From contig NZ_JAPRAT010000005.1 of the NCBI RefSeq assembly GCF_026805325.1, forward strand, positions 19,716 through 83,715: 64,000 nt of DNA. The letters run 5' to 3'. Below, in pieces: positions 8,091-18,181 of this stretch (position 1 is the stretch's first letter; each line of letters opens with the position of its first letter). The notes under the pieces are model-generated. The model was not told the DNA's origin. It was given only the letters and a program-made list of their open reading frames with translations, and ran no database searches. A program made the position numbers and the translations under genes. The DNA is from Natronobacillus azotifigens (GTDB taxonomy: Bacteria; Bacillota; Bacilli; Bacillales; Amphibacillaceae).

Positions 8091-9611
8091 CACTAGCGTT
8101 GCATAAAAAAATATTTCATTTGTCAACGTTACATTTTATGAATAAAATAACTTTTATACCACATTTTGTCTTTTAATTCTTTAAAAAAATCCTTATAATT
8201 AGGAGGAAGGTCAAAGTCCTGTCCAAATCCCAACTATAAGGAGATACCATGGACAAGCATAACATAGAAACCGTGTTTAATAAATACCTTCATCCTATCG
8301 ATGAGGGTATTTTAATGAAACTGGCAGAACGATTTGAAATTGATAAATATGTGAAAAAACTTGGGGTTGTTCCTTTTGTAAAGTTATTTATTTATGCACA
8401 ATTAAAACAAATTTCTAGTTTGACGGATATAAGTTTTGAATTGAACAAGGATCCGAACATTCAAAAGGAAATAGGATTGGATTCGATTAGTAAATCGCAA
8501 TTATCTAGGAAGTTAAGAGACATTCCACCTGAAATCTTTGAGGCCTTACTAAGACACTTGATACTAATGGTAAGGCAAAAATATGGACTTCGTAAAGGAA
8601 ATCAAAAACTTAGAAAATTACATTTGATCGATTCATCAACGATTACCTTAAGCCTTAAAGAACATCCGTGGGCGCCCAAGAATCGATATACATCCGGAAT
8701 AAAGCTACATACACGTGTGGTGTTTTATGATGATATTACTTACTTAGATGATTTGATTATAACACCTGCAAGACCTGCTGATTTGACTCAACTAGATCCT
8801 CTTTTAGTAAAGGTACAAGGTGCTTTTCATGTTTTTGATCGAGGGTATTTTGATTTTAAGGTCTTCGAAATGCTTTGTTCCCGAGGGATACGGTTTGCAA
8901 CACGGATAAAGGACAATACCTTTATTCGGGTAGTAGAAGAGGTTAAGCTATCCAAAAGCTCATCTATTCTAAGAGAAGCTATTGTTTTTCTAGGTAAAAT
9001 GAAACACCCTCTCCGTTTGATTGAAACGGTTGATAGCGAGGGAAATAAAATCCAAATTGTTGTGAATGATGCAAAAATATCAGCCGAGGAAGTAAGTACT
9101 ATTTATCGAGATCGTTGGAAAATTGAGCTTTTTTTTAAGTGGATGAAACAGCACATGGTGTTAAAAACAATGTATGGAAAAAGCCCCAATGCAGTATATA
9201 ATCAAGTGTATATGGCGATGATTTCCTTTTGTTTAACGCTATTAATACAAGCTGATTTATTATATAAAGGTAGCTTGTTGGTGCTAAAAAAACACCTTTC
9301 TAAATTCAGCTTAGATAGATACCTTTCATGTAAAAAGGAATTGTTTAAGCCACCTTCTCGATCCTCTGGAGGTAGGAAGGTTTATGATCATGAGCAAATA
9401 TTTAGAGAAACATTAAAAGAAGTGGAAGAAGGAACGTTTAGAGGTTAGCAATTAATGAAATATAATGTAAAAAAATGAATAAAGGACGCCTTCGATAATG
9501 TCACTTTATCCTTTTTTCATTTTTTTGCACAAGAAATATTTTCTGAATATTCTGTATTATAGCGAAAATTTGTTGTTGACTTTTTCGCTATAATTTTATG
9601 CAACGCTAGTG
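8091..9611 (+). mobile_element. Intact IS4-family insertion sequence
   Basis: 1,521 bp with perfect 18-bp terminal inverted repeats (CACTAGCGTTGCATAAAA at 8091-8108 and its complement at 9594-9611). Flanking 9-bp repeats TAATTTCCT (8082-8090) and TGATTTCCT (9612-9620) differ at one base and are the likely target duplication. The target lies inside an R2 repeat, as comparison with the other R2 copies shows. A strong hairpin (TATAGCGAAAA...TTTTTCGCTATA) sits just inside the right end. It encodes one full-length transposase and looks potentially active. Confidence 0.92.
8249..9448 (+). CDS. IS4-family DDE transposase
   Basis: A 399-residue transposase with an N-terminal DUF4372-like region and an RNase H-fold catalytic domain. 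The catalytic triad appears as D128 (HLIDSST), D197 (HVFDRGYFD) and E293. The IS4 YREK signature Y-x2-R-x3-E-x6-K is complete at Y286, R289, E293 and K300. The start ATG has AAGGAG 5 nt upstream. No frameshift or stop interrupts it. It resembles the IS5377-type elements of Bacillus and Geobacillus, from memory. Confidence 0.93.
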   Translation: MDKHNIETVFNKYLHPIDEGILMKLAERFEIDKYVKKLGVVPFVKLFIYAQLKQISSLTDISFELNKDPNIQKEIGLDSISKSQLSRKLRDIPPEIFEALLRHLILMVRQKYGLRKGNQKLRKLHLIDSSTITLSLKEHPWAPKNRYTSGIKLHTRVVFYDDITYLDDLIITPARPADLTQLDPLLVKVQGAFHVFDRGYFDFKVFEMLCSRGIRFATRIKDNTFIRVVEEVKLSKSSSILREAIVFLGKMKHPLRLIETVDSEGNKIQIVVNDAKISAEEVSTIYRDRWKIELFFKWMKQHMVLKTMYGKSPNAVYNQVYMAMISFCLTLLIQADLLYKGSLLVLKKHLSKFSLDRYLSCKKELFKPPSRSSGGRKVYDHEQIFRETLKEVEEGTFRG

Positions 9612-9629
9612 TGATTTCCTAGACAGAGA

Positions 9630-9669
9630 AAAAACAGCTAATTTTCATTAAATGAAAATTAGCTGTTTT
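9630..9669. terminator. Terminator at the 3' end of 6S RNA
   Basis: A perfect inverted repeat, AAAACAGCTAATTTTCAT and its complement around a 3-nt loop, has A/T runs on both sides. On the minus strand it directly follows the 6S RNA gene. Confidence 0.8.
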
Positions 9670-9674
9670 AAAAT

Positions 9675-9897
9675 TTGTTTTTTAATCCCGATCGTGCCGT
9701 CTTCATAGAAAGTTTTGAACCCGCTCTTAGCAGGTGGGTGCCCTGTTCCATATCTTTTGCTTCCTTATGTAAGGCATGCAAGCCATACAGAAACTTTAAG
9801 CTCCCGAAATTATAATGTTCGGTCAAAACATTAATAATTACAACGTACACATCAGGATTGATTGTTGTTTTCGTTAATAATTCCTTATTAACTTATG
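9675..9897 (-). ncRNA. bsrA: 6S RNA (BsrA/SsrS type)
   Basis: 6S RNA mimics an open promoter and sequesters sigma-A RNA polymerase. On the minus strand AAUCCUGAU (9859-9851) pairs perfectly with AUCGGGAUU (9692-9684), and GUGU pairs with GGCAC just inside, giving the closing stem around a large bubble. Firmicute 6S-like blocks CCUGAUGUGU, CCUUACAUAAGG and CACCUGC...GCGGGUUCAAA are present. It sits upstream of aspS, as bsrA does in B. subtilis, behind a consensus promoter and before a strong terminator. A 60-codon reading frame across it has no ribosome site and is not coding. The RNA appears to begin with an extra 8-bp hairpin (9892-9873). End points are estimates. Confidence 0.82.
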
Positions 9898-9902
9898 TTT
9901 AT

Positions 9903-9931
9903 ATATTAGCATAAACAGATTCATTTATCAA
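9903..9931 (-). promoter_or_regulatory. Sigma-A promoter of 6S RNA
   Basis: On the minus strand TTGATA (9931-9926), a 17-bp spacer and TAATAT (9908-9903). Transcription should start near 9896. Confidence 0.8.
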
Positions 9932-9957
9932 GTGCTTTTGCAAATGCTTTCATCGTT

Positions 9958-11745
9958 TTATTCTTCGTTAACGATTAGTGCTTCTCCTGATAATCCCAAG
10001 GATAATTCGTCCAATTGTGCCTGACTTACCGTTCCCGGTGCGTTAGTTAACGGATCAGTTGCCGAAGCTGTTTTTGGAAACAAAATCGTATCTCGCAAAT
10101 TAGTTTTTCCAGCTAATAACATGACCATCCGATCAAATCCCAAAGCGATTCCACCGTGAGGAGGTGCACCGTACTCTAATGCTTGTAACAAGAAATCAAA
10201 TTGTTCGGTTGCCTCTTCTTTGGAAAAGCCTAATACTTCAAACATTTTTTCTTGTAAATCTTTCTTGTGAATCCGTAACGATCCTCCACCCAGCTCAAAA
10301 CCATTTAAAACAAGGTCATATGCGGCTGCTTTTACTTCATCAGGATTTGTCGCTAGTTTTTCTACATCTTCATCTGCTGGCATTGTAAACGGATGGTGCG
10401 CAGCGAAATAGCGACCAGCGTCTTTATCATATTCTAATAATGGCCAGTCCGTTACCCAAAGAAAGTGAAAGCGACTCTCGTCAATTACATTTAATTCTTT
10501 CGCTAATTTCAATCGAAGTGCACCAAGGCTATCGTAGACCACATTTTTCTCATCTGCGACAAACAAGAGTAAATCTGAATCACTAGCGTCAAGTGCATGG
10601 ATTAGATCTAATTGATCCGCTTCCGTGAAAAATTTCGCAATTGGTCCCTTTAAATTTTCTTCTTCTACCTTTAACCATGCTAAGCCTTTTGCGCCATAAA
10701 TTTTCACAAAATCCGTTAATTTATCAATATCTTTTCTTGAGAAATTATTGGCTTCATTCTTCACGTTAATTGCACTAACTTTCCCTCCAGAAGTTACAGC
10801 ACTTGCAAAAACTTTAAAATCAGAATTCTTAACCAACTCAGATACGTCAACTAACTCCATATCAAAACGCGTATCTGGTTTATCTGATCCATAGCGATTC
10901 ATCGCCTCATCATAAGAAATTCTTGGCAATGGTGTATTAATATCCACACCTTTTACTTCCTTCATCAAACGTTGAATCATTTTCTCTGTCATCGCCATGA
11001 TTTCATCACTAGTCATGAATGAGGTTTCAATATCAATTTGCGTGAATTCTGGTTGACGGTCTGCTCGTAAATCCTCATCACGGAAGCAACGGGCAAATTG
11101 GTAATAACGCTCAAAACCAGCTACCATGATTAACTGTTTAAACAATTGTGGTGACTGTGGTAAAGCATAAAAATGTCCTGCATGGACCCGACTTGGAACT
11201 AAATAGTCGCGCGCACCTTCAGGAGTACTTTTCGTCAGCATTGGCGTTTCCATTTCCAGATAACCTTCTTCATTTAAAAAGTTTCGCATCACCTGAGCTG
11301 CTTGATGACGTAAACGGAAAGTCTCTTGCATCGATTCTCTTCGTAAATCTAAATAGCGATACTTCAAACGTACATCTTCAGAAATATCTGTTCCATCTAA
11401 CACAGTAAATGGAGGATTTTTCGCTTCATTCAGAATACTTATTTCATCAACAATCACTTCAATATCTCCGGTTTTCATCTTTGGATTAATTGTTGATGGG
11501 TCACGCAGTACTACTTTTCCTACTAATTCTAACACGTATTCACTGCGAACAGATTCTGCGATTTCAAGTGCTTCTTCTGATGTTTCAAGATTAAATACGA
11601 CTTGTACCAGCCCTGATCGATCACGTAAATCGATAAAGATCACGCCACCTAGATCACGCCTTTTTTGCACCCAACCTTTTAAGGTAACTTTTGAACCAAC
11701 ATCTACTTTCGTTAAATCCCCCGCTAATTGTCTTTTTTCTGTCAT
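9958..11745 (-). CDS. aspS: Aspartyl-tRNA synthetase
   Basis: A class II aminoacyl-tRNA synthetase of 595 residues, the usual bacterial length. It has an N-terminal OB-fold anticodon-binding domain ([20 protein letters not shown]), class II motif 2 ([18 protein letters not shown]), an inserted GAD domain and motif 3 near the C-terminus ([15 protein letters not shown]). It charges tRNA-Asp; with gatCAB it might also mischarge tRNA-Asn, which cannot be judged here. It lies 3 bp downstream of hisS in a two-gene operon under the T-box at 13095-13368. Confidence 0.97.
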   Translation of the reverse strand: MTEKRQLAGDLTKVDVGSKVTLKGWVQKRRDLGGVIFIDLRDRSGLVQVVFNLETSEEALEIAESVRSEYVLELVGKVVLRDPSTINPKMKTGDIEVIVDEISILNEAKNPPFTVLDGTDISEDVRLKYRYLDLRRESMQETFRLRHQAAQVMRNFLNEEGYLEMETPMLTKSTPEGARDYLVPSRVHAGHFYALPQSPQLFKQLIMVAGFERYYQFARCFRDEDLRADRQPEFTQIDIETSFMTSDEIMAMTEKMIQRLMKEVKGVDINTPLPRISYDEAMNRYGSDKPDTRFDMELVDVSELVKNSDFKVFASAVTSGGKVSAINVKNEANNFSRKDIDKLTDFVKIYGAKGLAWLKVEEENLKGPIAKFFTEADQLDLIHALDASDSDLLLFVADEKNVVYDSLGALRLKLAKELNVIDESRFHFLWVTDWPLLEYDKDAGRYFAAHHPFTMPADEDVEKLATNPDEVKAAAYDLVLNGFELGGGSLRIHKKDLQEKMFEVLGFSKEEATEQFDFLLQALEYGAPPHGGIALGFDRMVMLLAGKTNLRDTILFPKTASATDPLTNAPGTVSQAQLDELSLGLSGEALIVNEE

Positions 11746-11748
11746 TGA

Positions 11749-13029
11749 TTATTGCCCTCCTTTTTTTATCTGCTCGGTAAGATAGGAAACAATATCTGGT
11801 AAGGAGATACTAACTTGTTCTCCTGTTTGCATGTTTTTTATTTCTATCTTGTTTTCTGCTAATTCGTTCTCACCTAAAATCAGGACAAACTTTGCCTTTA
11901 AACGATCAGCTGCTTTAAATTGAGCTTTGAACTTTTTCCCTTGATAATCCTTATCCACTTGAATACCAGCTTGACGGAGTTGATTTACAAGTTCAGCTGT
12001 TTTAAGCTCTGCCTTTTCCCCCATTGCAATGACGTAACTGTCTAGGGCATCATCAATTGGTAATTCAATATTTTCTGCTTCTAGAGCCATTAACAATCGC
12101 TCAACACTAAGTGCAAAGCCGATCCCAGGTGTTTCGGGTCCACCTAATTCTTCCACTAGTCCATTGTAACGGCCTCCTCCTGCCAACGTGGTGATTGCCC
12201 CAAAGCCTTCCGCATCACTCATAATTTCAAAAGCTGTGTGGTTATAATAATCAAGACCACGAACCAAATTAGGATCCACATGATAAGAAATATCCATTAT
12301 GTCAAGAAATGCTTTTACTTTTGTAAAATAAGCATCAGCTTCTTCTGTTAAATAGGACAAGATCGAAGGTGCTGTTTTCATCGCAGGGTGTTCCCTGTCT
12401 TTCTTACAGTCAAGTACACGTAGTGGATTTTGAGCTAACCTTACCTGGCAATCCGAACAAAGTTCCTCTTTATGTGGCTCAAAATGTTCCACTAAAGCAT
12501 TTCTGTGATTCTCACGACTTGTTTGATCGCCCAATGTGTTGATGACTAATTTCAACGAGCGTAAGCCTAATTGTTTGTATATTTCCATTGCCAAAGAAAT
12601 AACTTCTGCATCAATAGCTGGATCAGCACTACCTAGAGCCTCAATACCAAATTGAACGAATTGTCTCCATCTTCCCTGTTGTGGACGTTCATACCGAAAC
12701 ATCGGTCCGATATAAAAAAGCTTCTGCGGCTGATTTGCCTGACCGAATAACTTATTTTGAACAAAAGAGCGAACGACAGATGCCGTACCCTCAGGTCTTA
12801 GCGTTAGCGTTCTATCTCCCCGATCTTGAAACGTATACATCTCTTTTTGAACAATATCAGTTGTATCTCCTACTCCACGCTGAAATAGTTCCGTATGTTC
12901 AAAAATCGGTGTTCGAATCTCCTGGTAATTGAAATTTCGACACAGTTCAATAAATTTCGCTTCAACATGTTGCCATTTCTCTGTTGTACCTGGCAACAAA
13001 TCTTGTGTTCCTCTTGGTAAATGAATCAT
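11749..13029 (-). CDS. hisS: Histidyl-tRNA synthetase
   Basis: A class II synthetase of 426 residues. Motif 2 appears in [18 protein letters not shown]. The two histidine-specific signatures are [14 protein letters not shown] and the ATP-site GGGRYNGL. The C-terminal HGTP anticodon-binding domain begins near residue 325. It is the first gene of the hisS-aspS operon and starts about 70 nt after the T-box terminator. The start ATG follows AGGGGG. Confidence 0.97.
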   Translation of the reverse strand: MIHLPRGTQDLLPGTTEKWQHVEAKFIELCRNFNYQEIRTPIFEHTELFQRGVGDTTDIVQKEMYTFQDRGDRTLTLRPEGTASVVRSFVQNKLFGQANQPQKLFYIGPMFRYERPQQGRWRQFVQFGIEALGSADPAIDAEVISLAMEIYKQLGLRSLKLVINTLGDQTSRENHRNALVEHFEPHKEELCSDCQVRLAQNPLRVLDCKKDREHPAMKTAPSILSYLTEEADAYFTKVKAFLDIMDISYHVDPNLVRGLDYYNHTAFEIMSDAEGFGAITTLAGGGRYNGLVEELGGPETPGIGFALSVERLLMALEAENIELPIDDALDSYVIAMGEKAELKTAELVNQLRQAGIQVDKDYQGKKFKAQFKAADRLKAKFVLILGENELAENKIEIKNMQTGEQVSISLPDIVSYLTEQIKKGGQ

Positions 13030-13094
13030 TGTTAATACCCCCTATTATGTATAACGTAAACAAAGTTTGAGATTACATTTTGGCACTTCATTTA

Positions 13095-13368
13095 AACATA
13101 AAAAAACCCCATCCCTAAAAAGGGACGAGATTACACCCGTGTTGCCACCCTAGTTGAGATAGAATTTACACTCTACTTCCACTTAAACAGTTAACGCCTG
13201 TGAACGTTTGTATTTACTCTATTTTCAATACAACACTTACGGAATGTCTTTCGTTGAATTGCTTAACAGAGATCCTTTCAGCCTAGAAGATCTCCTCTCT
13301 TCTGTTCGCATTTTTCAACTACTTTTTCCCTCATTAGTTTTATTTTGTCGTTAAATTGTTTGAATTGT
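13095..13368 (-). promoter_or_regulatory. T-box leader of hisS-aspS
   Basis: The T-box consensus AGGGTGGCAACACGGG occurs on the minus strand at 13150-13135 and is followed by a terminator stem, so antitermination responds to uncharged tRNA. Stem I is traceable: GUUGAA...UGC pairs with GCA..UUCAAC, an AGUA lies on the 5' side of the specifier loop and GAA-A-GAC-A on the 3' side. The likely specifier is therefore GAC (Asp) at 13248-13246. It overlaps a His codon, CAU (13246-13244). Confidence 0.9.
13101..13130 (-). terminator. T-box-controlled terminator
   Basis: On the minus strand CUCGUCCC pairs with GGGAUGGGG around UUUUUA, followed by seven T. It competes with the antiterminator formed by the T-box sequence just upstream. 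Confidence 0.85.
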
Positions 13369-13373
13369 TTATA

Positions 13374-13402
13374 ATATTACTGTTTGACTCTCTTAATGTC
13401 AA
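13374..13402 (-). promoter_or_regulatory. Sigma-A promoter of hisS-aspS
   Basis: On the minus strand TTGACA (13402-13397), a 17-bp spacer and TAATAT (13379-13374), a near-consensus promoter about 340 nt upstream of hisS. Confidence 0.85.
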
Positions 13403-13482
13403 GCTTGTTTGAACTTTTTTTTCAAATCAAGCACTTGGTCGGCTTTTTGTCTGAACGTCCATCAATTTTTTTAAACTTTTTG

Positions 13483-13512
13483 TTGTGAAAACTTTACTTA
13501 TCGCTGTATGAT
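13483..13512 (+). promoter_or_regulatory. Possible promoter of the amidase gene
   Basis: TTGTGA and TATGAT separated by 18 bp, about 43 bp upstream of the start codon. The -35 is imperfect. Confidence 0.4.
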
Positions 13513-13554
13513 AAATTATGATGATATTATGAACGATTTATGGAGGATTACGAT

Positions 13555-14649
13555 ATGAAACGATATCTTAGTATATGGATTATTTTCGGCATTCTACTTA
13601 TTAGTCTAACAAATATTCCAACGATTTATGCACGACAAGTAGAAATTGAAACAGATGATTTACTTGTGCGAAGCGGTCCTGGCACTAGTTACGAACCTAT
13701 CGGTCATGTAAGCTCTGGGCAAGTTTTCACCTATCTTGACCAGGAAGGCGAATGGATTTCTATCGATTATCATTCAGAAACAGGATGGATATCAGCTCAG
13801 TTTGCAAGCATAACTACTGAACAGGAAAATTGGGAAGAAAAACCTTCAAATGATGAGGATGCACAAACTGATGGTAATGAGGGAACTGTCTTTACAACAA
13901 TCATCCCTGTTGATGTTGTGAACCTTCGAAGTGAGCCTTCTACCAATGGAGATATTGTTACAGAGATTCCAATTGGGGAAATGATTTCATTTTCAGTAAT
14001 GAACGATTCTGACTGGATTCATGTAACATGGGGAGATTATACAGGTTATATGCCGTCTTGGATAATCGGAGATGAAATGCAGTTTACAGAGGTACAAGAT
14101 TCCATTTTTCAAGGAAAAGTTATTGTAATTGATCCAGGACATGGAGGCATCGATGTTGGGGCAATTAGTGCTGCGGGATATTACGAAAGTGACTATGCAA
14201 TGATGACCTCTGAAGTTTTACGAGATACGCTGGAAAAGCTAGGAGCAACTGTCTATATGACTCGTGAAGATGATTATTATTATTCCTTGTCACCCCGAGC
14301 GAGTTTAGCTAATTTACATCTTGCTGATGTTTTTTTGAGTATTCACTATAACAGCACACCTCAGTATCCCAGTGCAAACGGGATGAATACTTTTTATCGA
14401 GAAAGCAATGACCGTGCTTTGGCAGGATATGTTCATAACTCACTCATTGAAACAACAGAGGCGAATGATCGAGGATACGATAGCGGTGATTACAGTGTGC
14501 TTCGAACAGGATCACGTCCAGGCCTTTTATTAGAGCTTGGTTTTATTTCAAACGTAGAAGAAGAAGAGAACATTCAGTCCCATCAGTATCAAAGGAAAAT
14601 GACAGAAGGAATTATTCATGGTTTACGACGTTATTTCAGTCAAAGATAA
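13555..14649 (+). CDS. N-acetylmuramoyl-L-alanine amidase with two SH3b domains
   Basis: A secreted murein hydrolase of about 364 residues that cuts the bond between muramic acid and the peptide stem. A signal peptide (KRYLSIWIIFGILLISL...) ends near ARQ. Two bacterial SH3 cell-wall-binding domains follow, at about residues 28-85 (LLVRSGPGTS) and 115-175 (VNLRSEPSTN). The C-terminal Amidase_3 domain has the zinc motifs DPGHGG, E(SDYAMM) and SIHYNS and the catalytic LLELGFISN. The ATG at 13540 lies before the ribosome site GGAGG, so the ATG at 13555 is the true start. B. subtilis has the longer yrvJ in this place. Confidence 0.92.
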   Translation: MKRYLSIWIIFGILLISLTNIPTIYARQVEIETDDLLVRSGPGTSYEPIGHVSSGQVFTYLDQEGEWISIDYHSETGWISAQFASITTEQENWEEKPSNDEDAQTDGNEGTVFTTIIPVDVVNLRSEPSTNGDIVTEIPIGEMISFSVMNDSDWIHVTWGDYTGYMPSWIIGDEMQFTEVQDSIFQGKVIVIDPGHGGIDVGAISAAGYYESDYAMMTSEVLRDTLEKLGATVYMTREDDYYYSLSPRASLANLHLADVFLSIHYNSTPQYPSANGMNTFYRESNDRALAGYVHNSLIETTEANDRGYDSGDYSVLRTGSRPGLLLELGFISNVEEEENIQSHQYQRKMTEGIIHGLRRYFSQR

Positions 14650-14666
14650 GCTTTATAAAGATAATG

Positions 14667-14712
14667 AAAACAAGACAATTACTTATTTTTAATAAGCGAT
14701 TGTCTTGTTTTT
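14667..14712. terminator. Bidirectional terminator between amidase and phoU
   Basis: AAAACAAGACAAT...ATTGTCTTGTTTT forms a long stem between two convergent genes, with T runs on both strands. Confidence 0.85.
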
Positions 14713-14715
14713 TAC

Positions 14716-15372
14716 CTATCCGTTTAAATCAAATGTTTCGCCCTTAACAAGATACATTACATTTTCAGCAATGTTCGTTAAGTGATCTCCGAAACGTTCA
14801 ATGTATCTAGCGCTAAAGGCAATTTGCATAATTAACTGAATAGATTCTGCATTTGTTGCTGTCTCTTCTAACAATCCTTGTAATACGTTAGCATACATGC
14901 CATCAATAATATCATCTAACTCCGCTAATTTTTTAGCTGATTTTATATCTTCTTTTTCGTAGGCCTCAATAGCCAAGTCAATCATTCTCAATGCAACATC
15001 GCACATATCTGCCAATGATTGATCAATACCAAACTGTTTTCCACCGATATGAATAGCAGAGCGAGCGATATTTTTTGCATTATCCGCCATTCGTTCTAAG
15101 TCTGTAGAGATACGAATAGCTACAATTAATTTTCTTAAATCAGAAGCTACAGGTTGTTGTCTTGCAATCAACAATATAGCAGATTCATTAATGGATAAAT
15201 CCATTTCATCTAATTTTTTGTCTGTTTCGATTACACGAGCTGCCATCTCTACATCTGCATCATAAAGTGATTGAACAGAATCTACTAGTTGTTGTTTTGC
15301 TCTGCCTGCTAATTCAACCACCTGCTTCTTTACTCCATTTAATTCTAATTCAAACTGACCTCTTACTACCAC
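14716..15372 (-). CDS. phoU: Phosphate signalling protein PhoU
   Basis: A 218-residue all-helical protein with two PhoU repeats, each bearing a metal-binding E/D-x3-D pattern (ADNAKNIARSAIHIGG; RYIERFGDHLTNIAENVMYL). It is the regulator linking the PstSCAB transporter to phosphate signalling. It is the last gene of the pst operon. The start is GTG, with AGGAGG 7 nt upstream; the ATG one base earlier runs at once into a stop. B. subtilis lacks phoU in its own pst operon, whereas many other Bacillaceae have it. Confidence 0.94.
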   Translation of the reverse strand: MVVRGQFELELNGVKKQVVELAGRAKQQLVDSVQSLYDADVEMAARVIETDKKLDEMDLSINESAILLIARQQPVASDLRKLIVAIRISTDLERMADNAKNIARSAIHIGGKQFGIDQSLADMCDVALRMIDLAIEAYEKEDIKSAKKLAELDDIIDGMYANVLQGLLEETATNAESIQLIMQIAFSARYIERFGDHLTNIAENVMYLVKGETFDLNG

Positions 15373-15408
15373 ATTACTGCCTCCTATCTCAGATCGATAT
15401 ATCTATCG

Positions 15409-16248
15409 TTAACCGAATCTTCCTGTAATATAATCTTCTGTTCGCTTATCTTTTGGCATAGAGAATAAAGTATTAGTATCTGTAAACTCTACTAATTCTC
15501 CATTTAACATAAAGGCTGTGTAATCAGAAATACGGGCAGCTTGCTGCATATTATGGGTGACAATTACAATGGAATACTCTTTCTTCAATTCTTGAATTAA
15601 CTCTTCCACTTTAAGTGTTGACTTTGGATCAAGTGCTGAAGTAGGTTCATCCATCAAAATAACATCTGGCTCGATGGCTAAACAGCGAGCAATACATAAT
15701 CGTTGCTGCTGACCGCCTGATAGACCATAAGCATTTTGTTTTAGTCGATCCTTTACCTCATCCCAGATATACGCACCACGCAAACTTTGTTCAACAATTT
15801 CATCCAAAATCTTTTTATTACGAATCCCATGAATTTTAGGACCATAAGCTATATTATCATAAATGGATTTTGGGAAGGGATTAGGTTTTTGAAAAACCAT
15901 TCCTACCTGCGTTCGCAACTCTTCAACTTTAAAAGATTTATCTAGAATGTTTTTACCACGATATTTGATCGTTCCAGATGTTTGAACACCAGGCACTAAC
16001 TCAACCATTCGATTTAATGTTTTTAAGTAGGTTGATTTCCCACATCCAGATGGTCCAATAATCGCTGTAACATTTTTTTCATAGATTGGTAATTGAATAT
16101 TTTTTAAAGCCTGTGTATCGCTATACCATAGATTTAGATCGTCTGTTTCAAATACAATTGGATTCTCTATCAGTGATTCTTGTTGACTCTTCTCACTTGA
16201 AGTAACTATTTTTTTATTTAACGCTTTTACACTTATTACAGAATGCAT
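15409..16248 (-). CDS. pstB: Phosphate ABC transporter ATP-binding protein PstB
   Basis: The cytoplasmic ATPase of the high-affinity phosphate importer. Walker A is GPSGCGKST, the ABC signature [16 protein letters not shown] and Walker [13 protein letters not shown]. The PstB-specific start of the domain, [14 protein letters not shown], is present. About 279 residues, with a roughly 30-residue N-terminal extension. The ATG at 16248 is preferred because the upstream GTG touches its ribosome site. It lies 17 bp after pstA. Confidence 0.96.
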   Translation of the reverse strand: MHSVISVKALNKKIVTSSEKSQQESLIENPIVFETDDLNLWYSDTQALKNIQLPIYEKNVTAIIGPSGCGKSTYLKTLNRMVELVPGVQTSGTIKYRGKNILDKSFKVEELRTQVGMVFQKPNPFPKSIYDNIAYGPKIHGIRNKKILDEIVEQSLRGAYIWDEVKDRLKQNAYGLSGGQQQRLCIARCLAIEPDVILMDEPTSALDPKSTLKVEELIQELKKEYSIVIVTHNMQQAARISDYTAFMLNGELVEFTDTNTLFSMPKDKRTEDYITGRFG

Positions 16249-16265
16249 ATTCCTCACCCACCCTA

Positions 16266-17150
16266 TTAATATCTTTGCTGAAATTTATTTCTTATAATGA
16301 TTGCAGTCGAATTAAGCATAAACAATAATACAAGTAACACAATAATGGTTGCTGAAGCTAAATATGCGTATTCCTCCACAAGTGAAGCATCAATTGTCCA
16401 ATAATAGATTTGCATTGGTAAAACGGTAAATCGATCAAAAATTCCACTTGGGAACGGAATAAGTAATGCAGGAATTCCTAACACCACTAATGGAGCTGTT
16501 TCCCCAATAGCTCTTGATAATGCCAAAATAGATCCTGTTAAAATACCCGGTAACGAAGCAGGCAAGATGATATTCTTTACGGTCTGCCATTTGGTTGCCC
16601 CTATACCATAAGACGCTTCTGCAAGATGCTGTGGCACAGATCGGATAGCCTCTTGACTGGCAACAATTACAATCGGAAGAACCAATAATGACATGGTTAA
16701 TCCCCCAGCTAATACAACACTACCAAAATTCAATGCACGAGCAAAAATGGTCATACCAAGGATTCCATAAACGATTGATGGTACACCAGCTAAGTTTGCA
16801 ATATTCGTCTGAATAACAGATTGCATTCTTCCTTTTTTTGCATATAATTCATTGTATATTGCTGTTCCAACCCCTAAAATTGTTGTGATTGGAACTACTA
16901 CAGCCATTAACCAGAATGTACCTAAAATTGCCCCCATAATTCCTGCTTGATCTGGATTTGTTGATAATTTCCCTGTTAAGAAATTCATATTTAGATAGGA
17001 CAGGCCTTGATTTAACACCCGAACAATTAATACTGCCAATACAATTAGTCCAAAAATTGTCGCTAGAAAAAAACATACTTGAAAAATTTTGTTTAACTGC
17101 ACACGAAACCGCATTTTATTCCGAACCATTTCCGGTTCCATATATTTCAT
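16266..17150 (-). CDS. pstA: Phosphate ABC transporter permease PstA
   Basis: A 294-residue membrane permease with about six transmembrane segments. The binding-protein-dependent transport loop is visible as [25 protein letters not shown]...[11 protein letters not shown], followed by RAIGETAPL. It pairs with PstC to form the phosphate channel. It starts one base after the pstC stop, so translation is probably coupled. Confidence 0.95.
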   Translation of the reverse strand: MKYMEPEMVRNKMRFRVQLNKIFQVCFFLATIFGLIVLAVLIVRVLNQGLSYLNMNFLTGKLSTNPDQAGIMGAILGTFWLMAVVVPITTILGVGTAIYNELYAKKGRMQSVIQTNIANLAGVPSIVYGILGMTIFARALNFGSVVLAGGLTMSLLVLPIVIVASQEAIRSVPQHLAEASYGIGATKWQTVKNIILPASLPGILTGSILALSRAIGETAPLVVLGIPALLIPFPSGIFDRFTVLPMQIYYWTIDASLVEEYAYLASATIIVLLVLLFMLNSTAIIIRNKFQQRY

Positions 17151-18107
17151 TTAATATTCCTCCCTAAAGCGCCGAGAAACATACCTAGCGATAATATTCA
17201 TTAGTAAAGTAAAACAAAAGAGGGTCATAGCAACAGCATAAAGACTGTAATAGATGGTTGATCCGGTTGGTGCATCCCCACCAGATACCTCTACTATATA
17301 AGCAGTCATTGTCTGCATAGATTGTGTCAAGTCAAAAGTGAAGTTTTTTGAACTTCCACTCGCAATGGTTACGATCATGGTTTCTCCGATTGCCCTCGAT
17401 GCTCCTAACACAAAAGAAGCAATGATACCTGACAAAGCAGCTGGAATAATAACACGAAAAGTGACTTCTAATTTTGTAGCACCTAACGCTAATGCGCCTT
17501 CCCTCATTGCATTAGGAACTGCACTCATTGCATCTTCAGACAATGAAGCAATCATTGGGATAATCATAATCCCCATCACAATACCTGGACTAAGAATATT
17601 AGTAGCCCCTAAACCAGGAATGAATTCTCGTAATAATGGCGTTACAAAGGTGAATGCAAAGAAGCCATACACAATAGTCGGTATACCTGCAAGTAATTCT
17701 AACATTGGCTTTAATACTCGCCGAACACGATCTGATGCATATTCACTTAAATAAACTGCCGTCATTATTCCAATTGGCCCGGCAACAAGTAATGCAATAA
17801 CGGAAGAAATGATCGTACCATTAATTAATGGTAAAATTCCGAACTCTGGATTTTGACTTAATGGTCTCAGTACCTTGCCTGTAAAAAATTCCAGAAATGA
17901 TACTCTTGTGAAAAATTCATAAGTTTCTGTAACTAACACCAATACGATACCAACGGTTGTCAGAATGGAAATCATGGCAATAAAGAACAAGAAATAAGGA
18001 ATGCTTTTTTCTAACAACAAGATGCTTTTTTTTGAAGACTTATTTTCTGCAATCCATTTGCTTACTTGAACTGGTTTCTGTTTTGATCGCTTACTTTCTA
18101 CTAACAC
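17151..18107 (-). CDS. pstC: Phosphate ABC transporter permease PstC
   Basis: A 318-residue permease with a cytoplasmic basic N-terminus and six predicted membrane segments. The EAA-like loop reads DAMSAVPNAMREGALALGAT and is followed by ASRAIGETMIVTIASG. The start is a GTG, 7 nt after GAGGTGG. It lies between pstS and pstA in the operon. A 138-codon frame on the opposite strand is its shadow. Confidence 0.95.
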   Translation of the reverse strand: MLVESKRSKQKPVQVSKWIAENKSSKKSILLLEKSIPYFLFFIAMISILTTVGIVLVLVTETYEFFTRVSFLEFFTGKVLRPLSQNPEFGILPLINGTIISSVIALLVAGPIGIMTAVYLSEYASDRVRRVLKPMLELLAGIPTIVYGFFAFTFVTPLLREFIPGLGATNILSPGIVMGIMIIPMIASLSEDAMSAVPNAMREGALALGATKLEVTFRVIIPAALSGIIASFVLGASRAIGETMIVTIASGSSKNFTFDLTQSMQTMTAYIVEVSGGDAPTGSTIYYSLYAVAMTLFCFTLLMNIIARYVSRRFREEY

Positions 18108-18181
18108 CCGATACCCACCTCTTTAATACGAATAAGATGAAGCGAGCAAAAGATACTCGCTTCAAAATATTAGCAATCTAT

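Noticed and set aside
9668..9850. 60-codon ORF on the minus strand before aspS
   Set aside because: It needs a GTG without ribosome site and lies wholly within the 6S RNA gene, whose stems, promoter and terminator explain the sequence.
17338..17754. 138-codon ORF on the plus strand
   Set aside because: Antisense shadow of pstC, which has clear permease motifs; no ribosome site.
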